Shown piece by piece: positions 1-7,663 of a stretch of 64,000 nucleotides of DNA (its first letter is position 1; each line of letters begins with the position of its first letter). Position numbers and translations under genes: made by a program. A model generated the notes under the pieces. The model saw nothing but the letters and a program-made list of their open reading frames with translations. It ran no database searches and was not told where the DNA came from. Origin of the DNA: Neobacillus sp. Marseille-Q6967 (lineage in GTDB: Bacteria; Bacillota; Bacilli; Bacillales; Cytobacillaceae); assembly GCF_946151075.1 (NCBI RefSeq), contig NZ_OX267715.1:496001-560000 (forward strand), given 5' to 3'.

Positions 1-147
1 GGGAAGGTGAATGAAAGCCATGAGTACAATGTCAGCATTAAGCAGAAAGTCGAGCATGTTGAAAATAAATATGGAAATGCCATTGAAAGAATTGTACGTG
101 AACGAATACAGCGAAATTCATGCATTGATGATCCTAATGGCAATTGA
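1..147 (+). CDS. 3' end of an unidentified gene (partial)
   Basis: The frame starting at base 1 is open from the window edge to a TGA at 145-147 and encodes a 48-residue, charged, probably helical C-terminus. I do not recognise the family. A second frame (11-223) overlaps it, but its product is methionine-rich and less protein-like, so I prefer frame 1. The next small gene follows after 83 bases and could be co-transcribed. Confidence 0.45.
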   Translation, partial: GKVNESHEYNVSIKQKVEHVENKYGNAIERIVRERIQRNSCIDDPNGN

Positions 148-230
148 AGATAATCATCATAAAAAATTACATTATAGACAAGGTACCAAAGATTTCTCAC
201 TTGCATACTTTACTATGAGGTGATTTCATC

Positions 231-359
231 ATGAAGGTGAAATATGCAGAAAGAGGAACCTTTGATGCGGAGAAAGCAGCTCGGGGATTAATTGAACTGA
301 CTAATAAAATTAAGAAGCAAAATATTGAAGATAAAAAAGAATTTGATAAAAAAAGGTGA
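231..359 (+). CDS. Small basic protein of unknown function, 42 aa
   Basis: ATG at 231 is preceded by a GAGGTGA Shine-Dalgarno sequence about 5 bases upstream. The product is 42 residues, highly charged, with a lysine-rich C-terminus (ends EFDKKR) and no membrane segment. A strong Rho-independent terminator begins at its stop codon, so this is the last gene of a unit that starts before the window. No family recognised; existence is supported by SD, spacing and terminator only. Confidence 0.5.
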   Translation: MKVKYAERGTFDAEKAARGLIELTNKIKKQNIEDKKEFDKKR

Positions 360-398
360 ACTCGTGTACCACGAAGGTATACGAGTTTTCTTTTTTTA
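358..398 (+). terminator. Rho-independent terminator
   Basis: Arms AACTCGTGTACC (359-370) and GGTATACGAGTT (376-387) pair almost perfectly and are followed by a T-rich tract. It closes the unit ending with the 42-aa gene. Confidence 0.85.
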
Positions 399-452
399 TT
401 ATCCAGTAAAAATTGGAAATTAACAGATGTTAAGTATATCGATGGAAATTAT

Positions 453-1067
453 GTGTACGAAGTTAATAAAAGCGATGGTCTGTTTGTGGAGTCCGGTTTA
501 CAGCTTCTTTCTGAATATGAAGGTAAGCTGATGGAGCAGGAACAGATTGATATTGAATATAAGTTTTTTTTCGGAGATTTGGTCCAGGTTGCCGGCTACG
601 GATCTGATTTATTCAAGATTGTTGGTTTTAGGACGGAAATCTGGCGCTACAAAGAGGATGCCTGGGAAGATGTGATTTACGAACTTTCTAGAATTAGTGA
701 TGGGGAATGGCTTGAAGCAGGTGAAGAAGAATTAACACTCGTAGCAGATGCCGAGAGTGCCGATACATTTATTCAAAAACTAGGACTACTATACTTAGTG
801 AATAATGAAGAAAAGCTGGATAAGCAAGATAAGCAACTCATGACCTCCAAAACACCGAATATCCAAAATACCATTAGAAAAGCGGAACTCGAAGAAATTG
901 AGCGAAAAAAAGAAAAAAAACAATTAATCGACCATTTACTCGATATCTATAATGATTACAAAATCTTATATCAACTCTTTCATGACCAGGAATACTATCA
1001 GGTGATGCGTGTTATATTGAGAAAGTTGCAAAGTGTCATCAATGACGACGGCAAACAGAATTTATAA
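453..1067 (+). CDS. YodN-like protein, apparently 5'-truncated
   Basis: From GTG 453 the product has 204 residues. The frame stays open and protein-like upstream to about 400, but contains no ATG, GTG or TTG between the stop at 357-359 and 453, and no SD precedes GTG 453. The segment GDLVQVAGYGSDLFKIVGFR (about residues 41-60) looks like an SH3/KOW-like fold, and the residues around the start look like the end of a preceding copy of that fold. The C-terminal half is a lysine-rich coiled coil. Neighbouring yozD recalls the B. subtilis yodN-yozD order, which is the main reason for the name. A deletion that placed a foreign terminator directly before the gene, or an unusual start, are both possible. 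The stop overlaps the convergent gene's stop by 6 bases. Confidence 0.5.
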   Translation: MYEVNKSDGLFVESGLQLLSEYEGKLMEQEQIDIEYKFFFGDLVQVAGYGSDLFKIVGFRTEIWRYKEDAWEDVIYELSRISDGEWLEAGEEELTLVADAESADTFIQKLGLLYLVNNEEKLDKQDKQLMTSKTPNIQNTIRKAELEEIERKKEKKQLIDHLLDIYNDYKILYQLFHDQEYYQVMRVILRKLQSVINDDGKQNL

Positions 1068-1238
1068 TGGCTGCCACCTGGAGATTTCAATTAGCAAATA
1101 GATGACGAAAGGGATTCCTCCCCATTTAATTAGAAAATATAGACCATCCGTAATCTTTTCAAATAAGTTGAGGATATAACTGTCCTCCTGATTTACATCT
1201 TCAATAATTGCCTCCCATTTTGTTTGCAGCTTAGCCAT
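1062..1238 (-). CDS. Small membrane protein of unknown function, 58 aa
   Basis: ATG at 1238 follows GAGGTG with 8-base spacing; an upstream in-frame GTG at 1247 lies inside that SD, so I chose 1238. The 58-residue product has a soluble charged N-terminus (residues 1-33) and one C-terminal hydrophobic segment (about 34-54), so it is probably a tail-anchored-like inner membrane protein. Its stop overlaps the stop of the convergent YodN-like gene within the palindrome TTATAA. Family not recognised. Confidence 0.6.
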   Translation of the reverse strand: MAKLQTKWEAIIEDVNQEDSYILNLFEKITDGLYFLIKWGGIPFVIYLLIEISRWQPL

Positions 1239-1407
1239 TAGGATCACCTCATTAAATAATTTACTTTCAGCCTATGCTTGTCCAACTGAAAAAAGACTTA
1301 AATTTATGATTATTGGTTTAAAACATTAGAAAATCCCTATTCTTCTAGAAGTTAATAGCATGAATGAGAAGAGTTCGTCATACATTCTGTAAAAAGGGGG
1401 CGATGCT

Positions 1408-1581
1408 ATGAGAGAAATTGAAGTATTTATTGATACGGAAGAAATTGCAGAATTTTTCTTTCATGAGCTTGTAAAAAGAGGATACGTTCCTACAGAAGAA
1501 GAATTAGAAGAATTAGCCGATATTACGTTTGAGTATTTGATTGAAAAGAGCATTATTGATGAAGAAATACAAGATGAATAA
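1408..1581 (+). CDS. yozD: YozD family protein, 57 aa
   Basis: ATG 1408 follows AAAAAGGGGGCG. The product is a 57-residue acidic protein beginning MREIEVFIDTEEIAEFFF, which matches what I recall of B. subtilis YozD in length and sequence. Function is unknown. In B. subtilis yozD lies next to yodN, as it does here, so the call rests on both sequence and synteny. A terminator follows about 55 bases downstream. Confidence 0.75.
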   Translation: MREIEVFIDTEEIAEFFFHELVKRGYVPTEEELEELADITFEYLIEKSIIDEEIQDE

Positions 1582-1635
1582 CAGATTCTCTATTAATGGG
1601 AAAACTTATTCATCTTTTTAATAAGAACAAACAAA

Positions 1636-1667
1636 AGACGAGCATGAAGGGTGCTCGCTTTTTGTTT
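1636..1667 (+). terminator. Rho-independent terminator after yozD
   Basis: Short hairpin GAGCA...TGCTC with loop TGAAGGG, followed by CGCTTTTTGTTT. Confidence 0.75.
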
Positions 1668-1758
1668 GGAACCATTTCTAAAAATAATCGTCTATTTAAC
1701 GAAACCTTTACTTTTCCTATACCGTATATAGAGTAACCAAGATGGAGGAGGAAAAACG

Positions 1759-1935
1759 ATGTTTAAGAAAATCTTAAAATCGATAATTAAAAGTAAATTA
1801 CACAATCATAAAAAGTACTCTTCGAGTAATGGATGGAAGAAGATGAACCATAATAAGCATAAAAACCTAGGACACCACCATTATAAAAAGAAGCATAAAA
1901 GCGGCAGTTATTTTTCGAGTTTCTATAGCAGTTAA
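1759..1935 (+). CDS. Lysine/histidine-rich small protein, 58 aa
   Basis: ATG 1759 follows GATGGAGGAGGAAAAACG, an excellent SD. The 58-residue product is strongly basic, with many Lys, His and Ser residues and a clustered KNLGHHHYKKKHKSG motif, then an aromatic/serine C-terminus. It has no membrane segment. The kinase-like gene starts 10 bases after its stop without a good SD of its own, so the two are probably translationally coupled. The basic, low-complexity make-up resembles spore coat or substrate-like proteins, but this is only an inference. Confidence 0.6.
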   Translation: MFKKILKSIIKSKLHNHKKYSSSNGWKKMNHNKHKNLGHHHYKKKHKSGSYFSSFYSS

Positions 1936-1945
1936 GCTTTAAATT

Positions 1946-2743
1946 ATGTATAAAAGGTTAATATTATTAGCAGCCAACCGTTTCGAAGGTACTTTTAAGA
2001 TTCATGAATGGGTGGCGGATCGATATCGCGTCGTACAACATCTTGGTACCGGGAGCTATGGACAAAGTTATCTTGTTTTTGATAATGTGTTGAAACAACA
2101 TAAGGTGTTAAAAGCTTTAAGAGTCCATAAGAGAGCGACTAGGTCAGGCCGGAAAGAGTTTGAATTTGAAAAAGAATTATTAAAATCCATCAATCATTCC
2201 GGTTTTCCTAAGTATTACGAGGACGGAATTTATAAGAACATTCCATTTTTTACAATGGAACATATAGAAGGGAAAAACTTTGAACAATTAATTTTTCAGG
2301 ATGGGAATAAATACTCAGAAACAGAAGCGTTTCGATTTAGTTATGAATTATTGGACTTAATAGAGTATCTTCATAAAAATAACATTATTCACCGAGACAT
2401 TCGAATTCCAAATATCCTTTTATCAGGAACCTATATAAGATTGATTGATTTGGGTCTTGCTAGAAAAGTTGAACAACAGAAAACAAAAGAGATAAAAACT
2501 GACAGGGACATAAGAAAAGGTATTCATCCCCAAGCCGATTTTTATGGTTTAGGCCATGTTTTGTTGTTTTTGCTATATTCTAACTTCACTTTTCCGGATT
2601 ATATGAAAGAAAGAAGCTGGGAGGAAGAATTAGACATCTCAAACGGTGCCCGAAATATCATTAAAAGGCTTTTACAAATCGAAACACCATACGAAAATAG
2701 TTCACAGATTAAGTCAGATATCATGAAAGTATTAAACCAATAG
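1946..2743 (+). CDS. Serine/threonine protein kinase-like protein
   Basis: The 265-residue protein has a protein-kinase fold without a membrane anchor or PASTA domains, comparable in size to small Bacillus kinases such as YbdM. Visible elements: glycine loop GTGSYG (residues 34-39), probable ATP-anchoring Lys56 in VLKAL, catalytic loop HRDIRIPN (149-156) and DLG (168-170) in place of DFG. The catalytic-loop Lys is replaced by Arg152, but Asp151 and Asn156 are kept, so activity is possible though not assured. ATG 1946 lacks a clear SD and lies 10 bases after the upstream Lys/His-rich gene, suggesting coupling; that protein is a candidate substrate (inference). spo0M follows 11 bases downstream. 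Confidence 0.8.
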   Translation: MYKRLILLAANRFEGTFKIHEWVADRYRVVQHLGTGSYGQSYLVFDNVLKQHKVLKALRVHKRATRSGRKEFEFEKELLKSINHSGFPKYYEDGIYKNIPFFTMEHIEGKNFEQLIFQDGNKYSETEAFRFSYELLDLIEYLHKNNIIHRDIRIPNILLSGTYIRLIDLGLARKVEQQKTKEIKTDRDIRKGIHPQADFYGLGHVLLFLLYSNFTFPDYMKERSWEEELDISNGARNIIKRLLQIETPYENSSQIKSDIMKVLNQ

Positions 2744-2754
2744 GAGGAATCAAG

Positions 2755-3528
2755 ATGTCTTTTTTTGACAAAGTATTTGCAAGTGTGGGGATTGGGTCTG
2801 CAACGGTGGACACAAGGCTTGAAAGAGATACGTATGCACCAGGTGAGCTTGTAAAAGGTGTAGTAGAAATTCGCGGAGGAAAAATAGAGCAGCAAATCGA
2901 TGATATTTATTTATCGTTAAATACCACGTATTTGAAAGAATCAGACGATAAGAAATATCATGTTACGGCTACTATCGAACGTTTTCGAATTACCAGTCCA
3001 TTTGTGATTGGAAAAAAAAATGAGCGAAAGGAAATCCCATTTTCTTTTCAACTGCCATATGACACTCCGCTTACGATTGGCCGTACAAAGCTTTGGGTAA
3101 CGACAGGCCTTGATATTAAAAATGCAGTTGACCCCGGCGATAAAGATGAACTAAAAGTAGTTCCCGACAGATTAATGACTGCGGTCTTTAATGCAATTGA
3201 AAATCTAGGTTTCCGTTTAAGAGAGGCTGATTGTGAGGAAGCTTCCTATCGTATGCGCGGAAGATTCCCTTTTGTTCAAGAATTTGAATATGTTCCAACT
3301 TCAGGTCCGTTTAGAGGGAAATTGGATGAATTAGAATTAGTCTTTAGACCGGCAGGAAATGGCGTAATGGAGCTGCTATTCCAAGTTGACCGCCGTGCTC
3401 GGGGCTTAAGTGGTTTATTTGCTGAAGCAGCAGGTATGGATGAAACAAATGTAAGACTAACTGTTTCCGCGGCAGATATTCCAAATCTTCAACAGCAAAT
3501 TCAAAGCATTATACAAAGATATTCGTAA
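2755..3528 (+). CDS. spo0M: Sporulation-control protein Spo0M
   Basis: The 257-residue product matches Spo0M in length and sequence (B. subtilis about 258 aa), starting MSFFDKVFASVGIGSATVDT. Spo0M has an arrestin-like N-terminal domain (about residues 1-130) and a second beta-sandwich, and influences sporulation and cell-cycle stages. ATG 2755 follows TAGGAGGAATCAAG. It is only 11 bases after the kinase-like gene, so the two probably share a transcript; the pairing with a kinase is not something I recall from B. subtilis. Two Spo0A-box-like sites lie just after the stop but are better placed to control yodL. Confidence 0.9.
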   Translation: MSFFDKVFASVGIGSATVDTRLERDTYAPGELVKGVVEIRGGKIEQQIDDIYLSLNTTYLKESDDKKYHVTATIERFRITSPFVIGKKNERKEIPFSFQLPYDTPLTIGRTKLWVTTGLDIKNAVDPGDKDELKVVPDRLMTAVFNAIENLGFRLREADCEEASYRMRGRFPFVQEFEYVPTSGPFRGKLDELELVFRPAGNGVMELLFQVDRRARGLSGLFAEAAGMDETNVRLTVSAADIPNLQQQIQSIIQRYS

Positions 3529-3529
3529 A

Positions 3530-3568
3530 TTCGACAAAAATAGAGGAAATTCTACGAAGGATTCGACA
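3530..3568 (+). promoter_or_regulatory. Two Spo0A boxes upstream of yodL
   Basis: TTCGACA at 3530-3536 and at 3562-3568 is the complement of the 0A-box core TGTCGAA. The copies have the same orientation and lie 32 bp apart, about three helical turns. A degenerate TTCTACG at 3550-3556 lies between them. A GAAGGATTC at 3556-3564 resembles a sigma-H -35 element. B. subtilis yodL is known to belong to the Spo0A regulon, which supports the call. Confidence 0.6.
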
Positions 3569-3628
3569 ATCATCAAAGCTAATTATTAAAATATTCGAAA
3601 AAAATATTTTAGTAATTGGAGGTTTATG

Positions 3629-3937
3629 ATGATTAGAGCGATAACCAAAAGAGCTGCGAAACAGTACGATGTGACAATCTTTCAAACTCCAAAATACAGA
3701 GATAATAAAGGGTATAAAGCTGTTTATCGAATCATGATTCACGCAAATAGCCGTAAAAGTTGTCTGGAGGAAACATTCAGCCGATTTAATGTAACTGACC
3801 GAATTCCGGCAAACTATCCTGGAAGATTTCTCACAACGGGTGATATTGTCTTAATTGATGAAGGTCGTGCTGGCCATTTCTACTTCCAGCTAAAACCAGG
3901 CGGCTGGCAGCCAATTAATCGTATCCACATAAGGTAA
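3629..3937 (+). CDS. yodL: YodL family protein (MreB-targeting, sporulation-induced)
   Basis: The 102-residue product carries the YodL hallmark stretches VTIFQTPKYR, GYKAVYRIMIHA, FNVTDRIPANYPGRFLTTGD and LKPGGWQPINRIHIR across nearly its whole length. In B. subtilis YodL is made early in sporulation under Spo0A control and interferes with MreB-dependent cell-shape maintenance. Two adjacent ATGs occur (3626, 3629); the second has the better spacing (6 bases) from GGAGG at 3618-3622. Two 0A-like boxes lie 60-100 bp upstream. A strong terminator follows. Confidence 0.85.
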   Translation: MIRAITKRAAKQYDVTIFQTPKYRDNKGYKAVYRIMIHANSRKSCLEETFSRFNVTDRIPANYPGRFLTTGDIVLIDEGRAGHFYFQLKPGGWQPINRIHIR

Positions 3938-3959
3938 GGAGAACTTGAATCGATGAAAA

Positions 3960-3993
3960 ACAAAAACCTAAGGGCGAACCTTAGGTTTTTTCA
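3960..3993. terminator. Bidirectional terminator between yodL and a small convergent gene
   Basis: Arms AAAACCTAAGG and CCTTAGGTTTT around loop GCGAA, with T-tracts usable on both strands. Confidence 0.85.
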
Positions 3994-3998
3994 TCCTT

Positions 3999-4133
3999 TT
4001 ATCCTCGCTTCTTACGTCCGCCGGCAGCACTATATTCTTTCTCGTGTGCCTCGTGTTCGGCTACGGTTGCTTCTGGTGGAATATGATTATTTTTTTTCGG
4101 TTGATTGATACGTGCTCTATGCTTTTTTCCCAT
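3999..4133 (-). CDS. Small basic protein of unknown function, 44 aa
   Basis: ATG at 4133 is preceded by AAAGGAGGGG, a near-perfect SD, with about 9 bases of spacing. The 44-residue product starts MGKKHRARINQPKK and ends GGRKKRG; it is very basic, contains the stretch PPEATVAEHEAHEKE, and has no hydrophobic segment. Such tiny basic proteins are common in Bacillus spores, but I do not recognise the family. It is convergent with yodL and divergent from deoD. Confidence 0.65.
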   Translation of the reverse strand: MGKKHRARINQPKKNNHIPPEATVAEHEAHEKEYSAAGGRKKRG

Positions 4134-4292
4134 AATTTTTTTCCCCTCCTTTGGATAATCTAATCGTAGTTTCCCACAAACTGAAAAATTCATGACCATT
4201 TGAAGTAAACGTTTTATTTAGAAAATACAATATGGTATATTTTCATATGTGAAGTTGTCAGACTTCTATATACTTGAATGGAGGATACATAA

Positions 4293-4997
4293 ATGAGTGT
4301 ACATATTGGGGCAAAAGAAAATGAAATAGCAGAAACGGTACTCCTGCCAGGAGATCCACTACGGGCTAAATATATAGCTGAAACCTTTTTAGAAGACGCG
4401 AAATGTTACAATGAAGTAAGAAATATGTTCGGGTTTACAGGTACATATAAAGGAAAGCGGATTTCCGTTCAAGGAACAGGTATGGGGGTTCCTTCGATTT
4501 CTATTTATGTGAATGAATTAATCAGCAGCTATAATGTTCAAAACCTAATTCGGGTAGGAACATGCGGTGCCATCCAGAAGGATGTTAAAGTCCGTGACGT
4601 TATTTTAGCCATGACTAGCTCAACGGATTCAAATATCAATCGCTTAACCTTTGGCGGTGTTGATTATGCTCCATGTGCAAATTTTGACTTACTTAAAAAG
4701 GCCTATGATTCGGGGATCGAAAAAGGCCTCAATTTAAAAGTAGGCAGCGTATTTACAGCTGACTCTTTCTATAATGATAACAGTGATCTGGAAAAGTGGG
4801 CAAAATACCAAATCCTAGCTATAGAAATGGAGACTTCAGCACTATATACTTTAGCAGCAAAATTTGACCGCAAAGCATTATCGGTTCTTACCGTAAGCGA
4901 TCATATATTGACTGGTGAAGAAACAACTGCCGAAGAAAGACAATTGACTTTTAATGATATGATTGAAGTAGCACTTGAAGCAGCAATTAAGGAATAA
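4293..4997 (+). CDS. deoD: Purine nucleoside phosphorylase DeoD
   Basis: The 234-residue product is a hexameric-type purine nucleoside phosphorylase, which splits (deoxy)purine nucleosides with phosphate into base and (deoxy)ribose-1-phosphate in the cytosol. Family residues are visible: His4, Gly20, Arg24, Arg43, Arg87 for phosphate and ribose binding, the EMET motif (178-181) and catalytic Asp203 in [10 protein letters not shown]. Length equals that of B. subtilis DeoD. ATG 4293 follows TGGAGGATACATAA. It is monocistronic here, with a terminator directly after it, and is followed by yodJ; this is the B. subtilis neighbourhood. Confidence 0.97.
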   Translation: MSVHIGAKENEIAETVLLPGDPLRAKYIAETFLEDAKCYNEVRNMFGFTGTYKGKRISVQGTGMGVPSISIYVNELISSYNVQNLIRVGTCGAIQKDVKVRDVILAMTSSTDSNINRLTFGGVDYAPCANFDLLKKAYDSGIEKGLNLKVGSVFTADSFYNDNSDLEKWAKYQILAIEMETSALYTLAAKFDRKALSVLTVSDHILTGEETTAEERQLTFNDMIEVALEAAIKE

Positions 4998-5005
4998 AGA
5001 CACAA

Positions 5006-5038
5006 GCACCCTATCTCTAAGAGAGAGGGTGTTTTTTA
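5006..5038 (+). terminator. Rho-independent terminator after deoD
   Basis: Hairpin of CACCCTATCTCT with AGAGAGAGGGTG around a short loop, followed by TTTTTT. Confidence 0.85.
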
Positions 5039-5120
5039 TTTAGATACTTAGACACCTTGACCTTTTTGGATAAAATAGATATAGTGCATAAAGGAAATAG
5101 TATAAAGATAGGTGGAAATA

Positions 5121-5915
5121 ATGAGATCAAAAAACATTCTAGTGATCGTTTTTTCTGTCTCCCTCTTAACTGGCTGCAATGAACTAAACTCTCTTTTAAA
5201 TAAGCTCCCATTCGCACCAGAGAGTTCAATAGACCAACAGCGGGTGAAAGAACAACCTGAAAACGACCTTCTTCAATTAGAATCAATATTTTTTAATGAT
5301 ATTCAAGAGGTTGACGGGAAAAACATTATTGAGAACTCTTCCAATATTCTTGCCCTTGTCAACAAACAGTACTTTCTGCCAGAGGATTATATTCCGAATG
5401 ATTTAGTCAGGCCGGATGTAACTTTCTCGTTTGGAGAGCAGGAAGTCGAGAAAAGCCTCATGAGAACAGAAGCAGCAGATGCGTTAGAAAAAATGTTTAC
5501 TGATGCCAAAAAAAATGGTATTGAACTTTATGCCGTATCGGGATATCGTTCATATGACCGTCAAAGGATATTATTTGATGCAGAAACAAACAAGGTTGGT
5601 ATGGAAAAAGCCATGGAAGTAGTCGCCATTCCTGGGTCAAGTGAGCATCAATCCGGTTTAGCGATGGATATTTCCAGCAAAGCTGTAAATTTAAATCTCG
5701 TTAAGGATTTTGAAGATACGGTTGAAGGAAAATGGCTTGCGGAAAATGCGCACCGGTTTGGCTTTATCCTCCGGTATCCAAAGGGAAAAGAAAATATTAC
5801 GAACTATATATACGAGCCATGGCATTTCCGTTATGTAGGGGAAAAGGCAGCAAAGATTATTTACGACCATGACTGGACGTTAGAAGAATATTTTAATCAG
5901 GTGAAAAAAATATAG
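5121..5915 (+). CDS. yodJ: Lipoprotein D-alanyl-D-alanine carboxypeptidase, VanY/YodJ type
   Basis: The 264-residue product starts MRSKNILVIVFSVSLLTGC, a lipoprotein signal with lipobox LLTGC and lipidated Cys19, so it acts outside the membrane on peptidoglycan stems. The C-terminal half is a zinc peptidase of the M15/VanY family: SGYRSYDRQ (140-148), SEHQSGLAMD with His176 and Asp183, and EPWH with His235 as the last ligand. I chose ATG 5121 over GTG 5112 because the latter is within the SD-like AGGTGG. Synteny with deoD and ctpA matches B. subtilis yodJ. A hairpin terminator follows. Confidence 0.88.
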   Translation: MRSKNILVIVFSVSLLTGCNELNSLLNKLPFAPESSIDQQRVKEQPENDLLQLESIFFNDIQEVDGKNIIENSSNILALVNKQYFLPEDYIPNDLVRPDVTFSFGEQEVEKSLMRTEAADALEKMFTDAKKNGIELYAVSGYRSYDRQRILFDAETNKVGMEKAMEVVAIPGSSEHQSGLAMDISSKAVNLNLVKDFEDTVEGKWLAENAHRFGFILRYPKGKENITNYIYEPWHFRYVGEKAAKIIYDHDWTLEEYFNQVKKI

Positions 5916-5931
5916 GCCTGGAATAAGAATC

Positions 5932-5963
5932 GGCGGCGCAACCCTAGGTTGAGCCGCTTTTCT
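5932..5963 (+). terminator. Rho-independent terminator after yodJ
   Basis: Arms GCGGCGCAACC and GGTTGAGCCGC around CTA, followed by TTTTCTT. Confidence 0.8.
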
Positions 5964-6075
5964 TACAAATTCATCAACATTTCTTTGTTATTTTTTTATA
6001 AAAGATGTTATTCTAAACACTAAGGGTTTGTTTTTACATATCTTATTTTTTGGTGAATGAAAGTGGTGAAGTCCT

Positions 6076-7554
6076 TTGGATGAACAGAATGTAGAAAAAG
6101 AACAGGTACAGCGAGAGCAGGCAGCAGAAAACAAATCAGGCCATGTAAAAATGAAAAAATTCCATTTTATTATGATGTTGTTTTTCATAGTATTCCTTAC
6201 AGCTGGAATCACAACATTTGCCCTGTCGTTTGGCGAAGAAAAGGTCATAACAGTGGGGACTGAAAGGACGGAATTTGATAAGTTATATACTGCTTACGAT
6301 ACGCTAAAAGGTGAATACTTTGAGGACTTAGATCAGAAGAAGCTAATAAATGGAGCAATTGACGGTATGGTCAAAGCGTTGGATGATCCCTATACCGATT
6401 ATATGAGTGTCGAAGAGGCTGAGAGCTTTCATAGTTCGATATCATCATCCTTTGAAGGGATCGGGGCTGAAATTCAAGAAAAAGACGGACATATCGTAAT
6501 TGTCTCTCCGATTAAAGGTTCACCTGCTGAAAAAGCAGGATTACAACCGAATGATATCATTATGGCTGTCGATGGAAAGAGTCTTCAGGGGATGACTTCT
6601 ACAGAGGCTGTAACGATAATTAGAGGGGAAAAAGGGACTAAGGTTGAACTGACCATTCAGCGGTCAGGTTCAGATGAACCTATTAAGGTACCAATTATAA
6701 GGGATACCATTCCAATTGAAACAGTATATGGTGAAATGCTAGAAGATGGAATTGCCAAAGTGCAAATCACCAGTTTTTCAACAAATACGTCTAAAGATCT
6801 TGTAAATATTCTCAATGAGTATGAAAAACAAGGGATGAAGGGGTTAGTTCTGGATTTACGACAAAATCCTGGCGGTTTGCTTGATGAAGCAATCAGTATT
6901 TCAAGTATGTTTGTACCGAAAGGGAAACTTCTTTTAAAAGTGGAAGATCGAAATGGAAAGGTCAAAGAATATCCTTCTCAAAATAACGGCAATCCCGAAT
7001 TCCCATTAGTTGTGTTAATTGATAAAGGAAGTGCCAGTGCCTCAGAAATTCTTGCTGGAGCTGTACGGGAATCTGCAGGGGTTAAACTAGTAGGGGAGAA
7101 CTCTTTTGGTAAAGGTACAGTTCAAACGGCTAAAGATTTTCAAGATGGTTCCAATTTAAAATTTACAACGGCAAAATGGCTGACACCAAAAGGGAATTGG
7201 ATTCATAAAAAAGGAATCAAACCAGATTATGAAGTGGCGCTCCCTGATTATGCATCATTATCGATCATTGACCCTGAAAAAGAACTAAAGATCTCAAGTT
7301 CTTCCACGGAAGTACAAACCGCACAAAAAATGCTAAAAGCGATTGGATTTGATCCTGGCAGGGAAGACGGATTTTTTGATGAGCAAACAGAAGCGTCTGT
7401 AATCGCTTTTCAAACGGCAAATAATCTGCCTGCCGATGGTGTTTTAAAAGGTGATGCTACTTATAAATTAATGGAATTGTTAAGAGAACAAATAAAAGCA
7501 AACGATACCCAGCTTATAAAAGCAATTGAAGTACTAAAAGAACAAATGAAATAA
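6076..7554 (+). CDS. ctpA: Carboxyl-terminal processing protease CtpA
   Basis: The 492-residue S41 peptidase has a cytoplasmic N-tail, one membrane anchor (about 28-50), a PDZ domain (about 125-205), the protease core and a C-terminal peptidoglycan-binding domain (about 413-470). The Ser/Lys dyad is Ser321 in GSASASE and Lys346 in FGKGTVQ, with the usual 25-residue spacing. The start is TTG 6076 because the frame closes at a TGA just upstream; an internal Met26 lacks a good SD. The place next to yodJ matches B. subtilis ctpA rather than the paralogue ctpB. Terminator at 7559. Confidence 0.9.
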   Translation: MDEQNVEKEQVQREQAAENKSGHVKMKKFHFIMMLFFIVFLTAGITTFALSFGEEKVITVGTERTEFDKLYTAYDTLKGEYFEDLDQKKLINGAIDGMVKALDDPYTDYMSVEEAESFHSSISSSFEGIGAEIQEKDGHIVIVSPIKGSPAEKAGLQPNDIIMAVDGKSLQGMTSTEAVTIIRGEKGTKVELTIQRSGSDEPIKVPIIRDTIPIETVYGEMLEDGIAKVQITSFSTNTSKDLVNILNEYEKQGMKGLVLDLRQNPGGLLDEAISISSMFVPKGKLLLKVEDRNGKVKEYPSQNNGNPEFPLVVLIDKGSASASEILAGAVRESAGVKLVGENSFGKGTVQTAKDFQDGSNLKFTTAKWLTPKGNWIHKKGIKPDYEVALPDYASLSIIDPEKELKISSSSTEVQTAQKMLKAIGFDPGREDGFFDEQTEASVIAFQTANNLPADGVLKGDATYKLMELLREQIKANDTQLIKAIEVLKEQMK

Positions 7555-7558
7555 AATG

Positions 7559-7593
7559 ATAGCCTGTTTCCTACTGGAGCAGGCTTTTTTATT
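7559..7593 (+). terminator. Rho-independent terminator after ctpA
   Basis: Arms AGCCTG and CAGGCT flank an internal loop, followed by TTTTTTATTT. Confidence 0.75.
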
Positions 7594-7663
7594 TCTCTTT
7601 GTATAATCCCTGCTTTCGTTTCCTAAAATGGACAATAACAGTATAGAATGGTGGTTATGAAAG

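Noticed and set aside
11-223. A 70-codon ORF at the start of the window
   Set aside because: Its sequence is Met-rich and unlike normal protein, and the overlapping frame from base 1 is better; no SD is visible.
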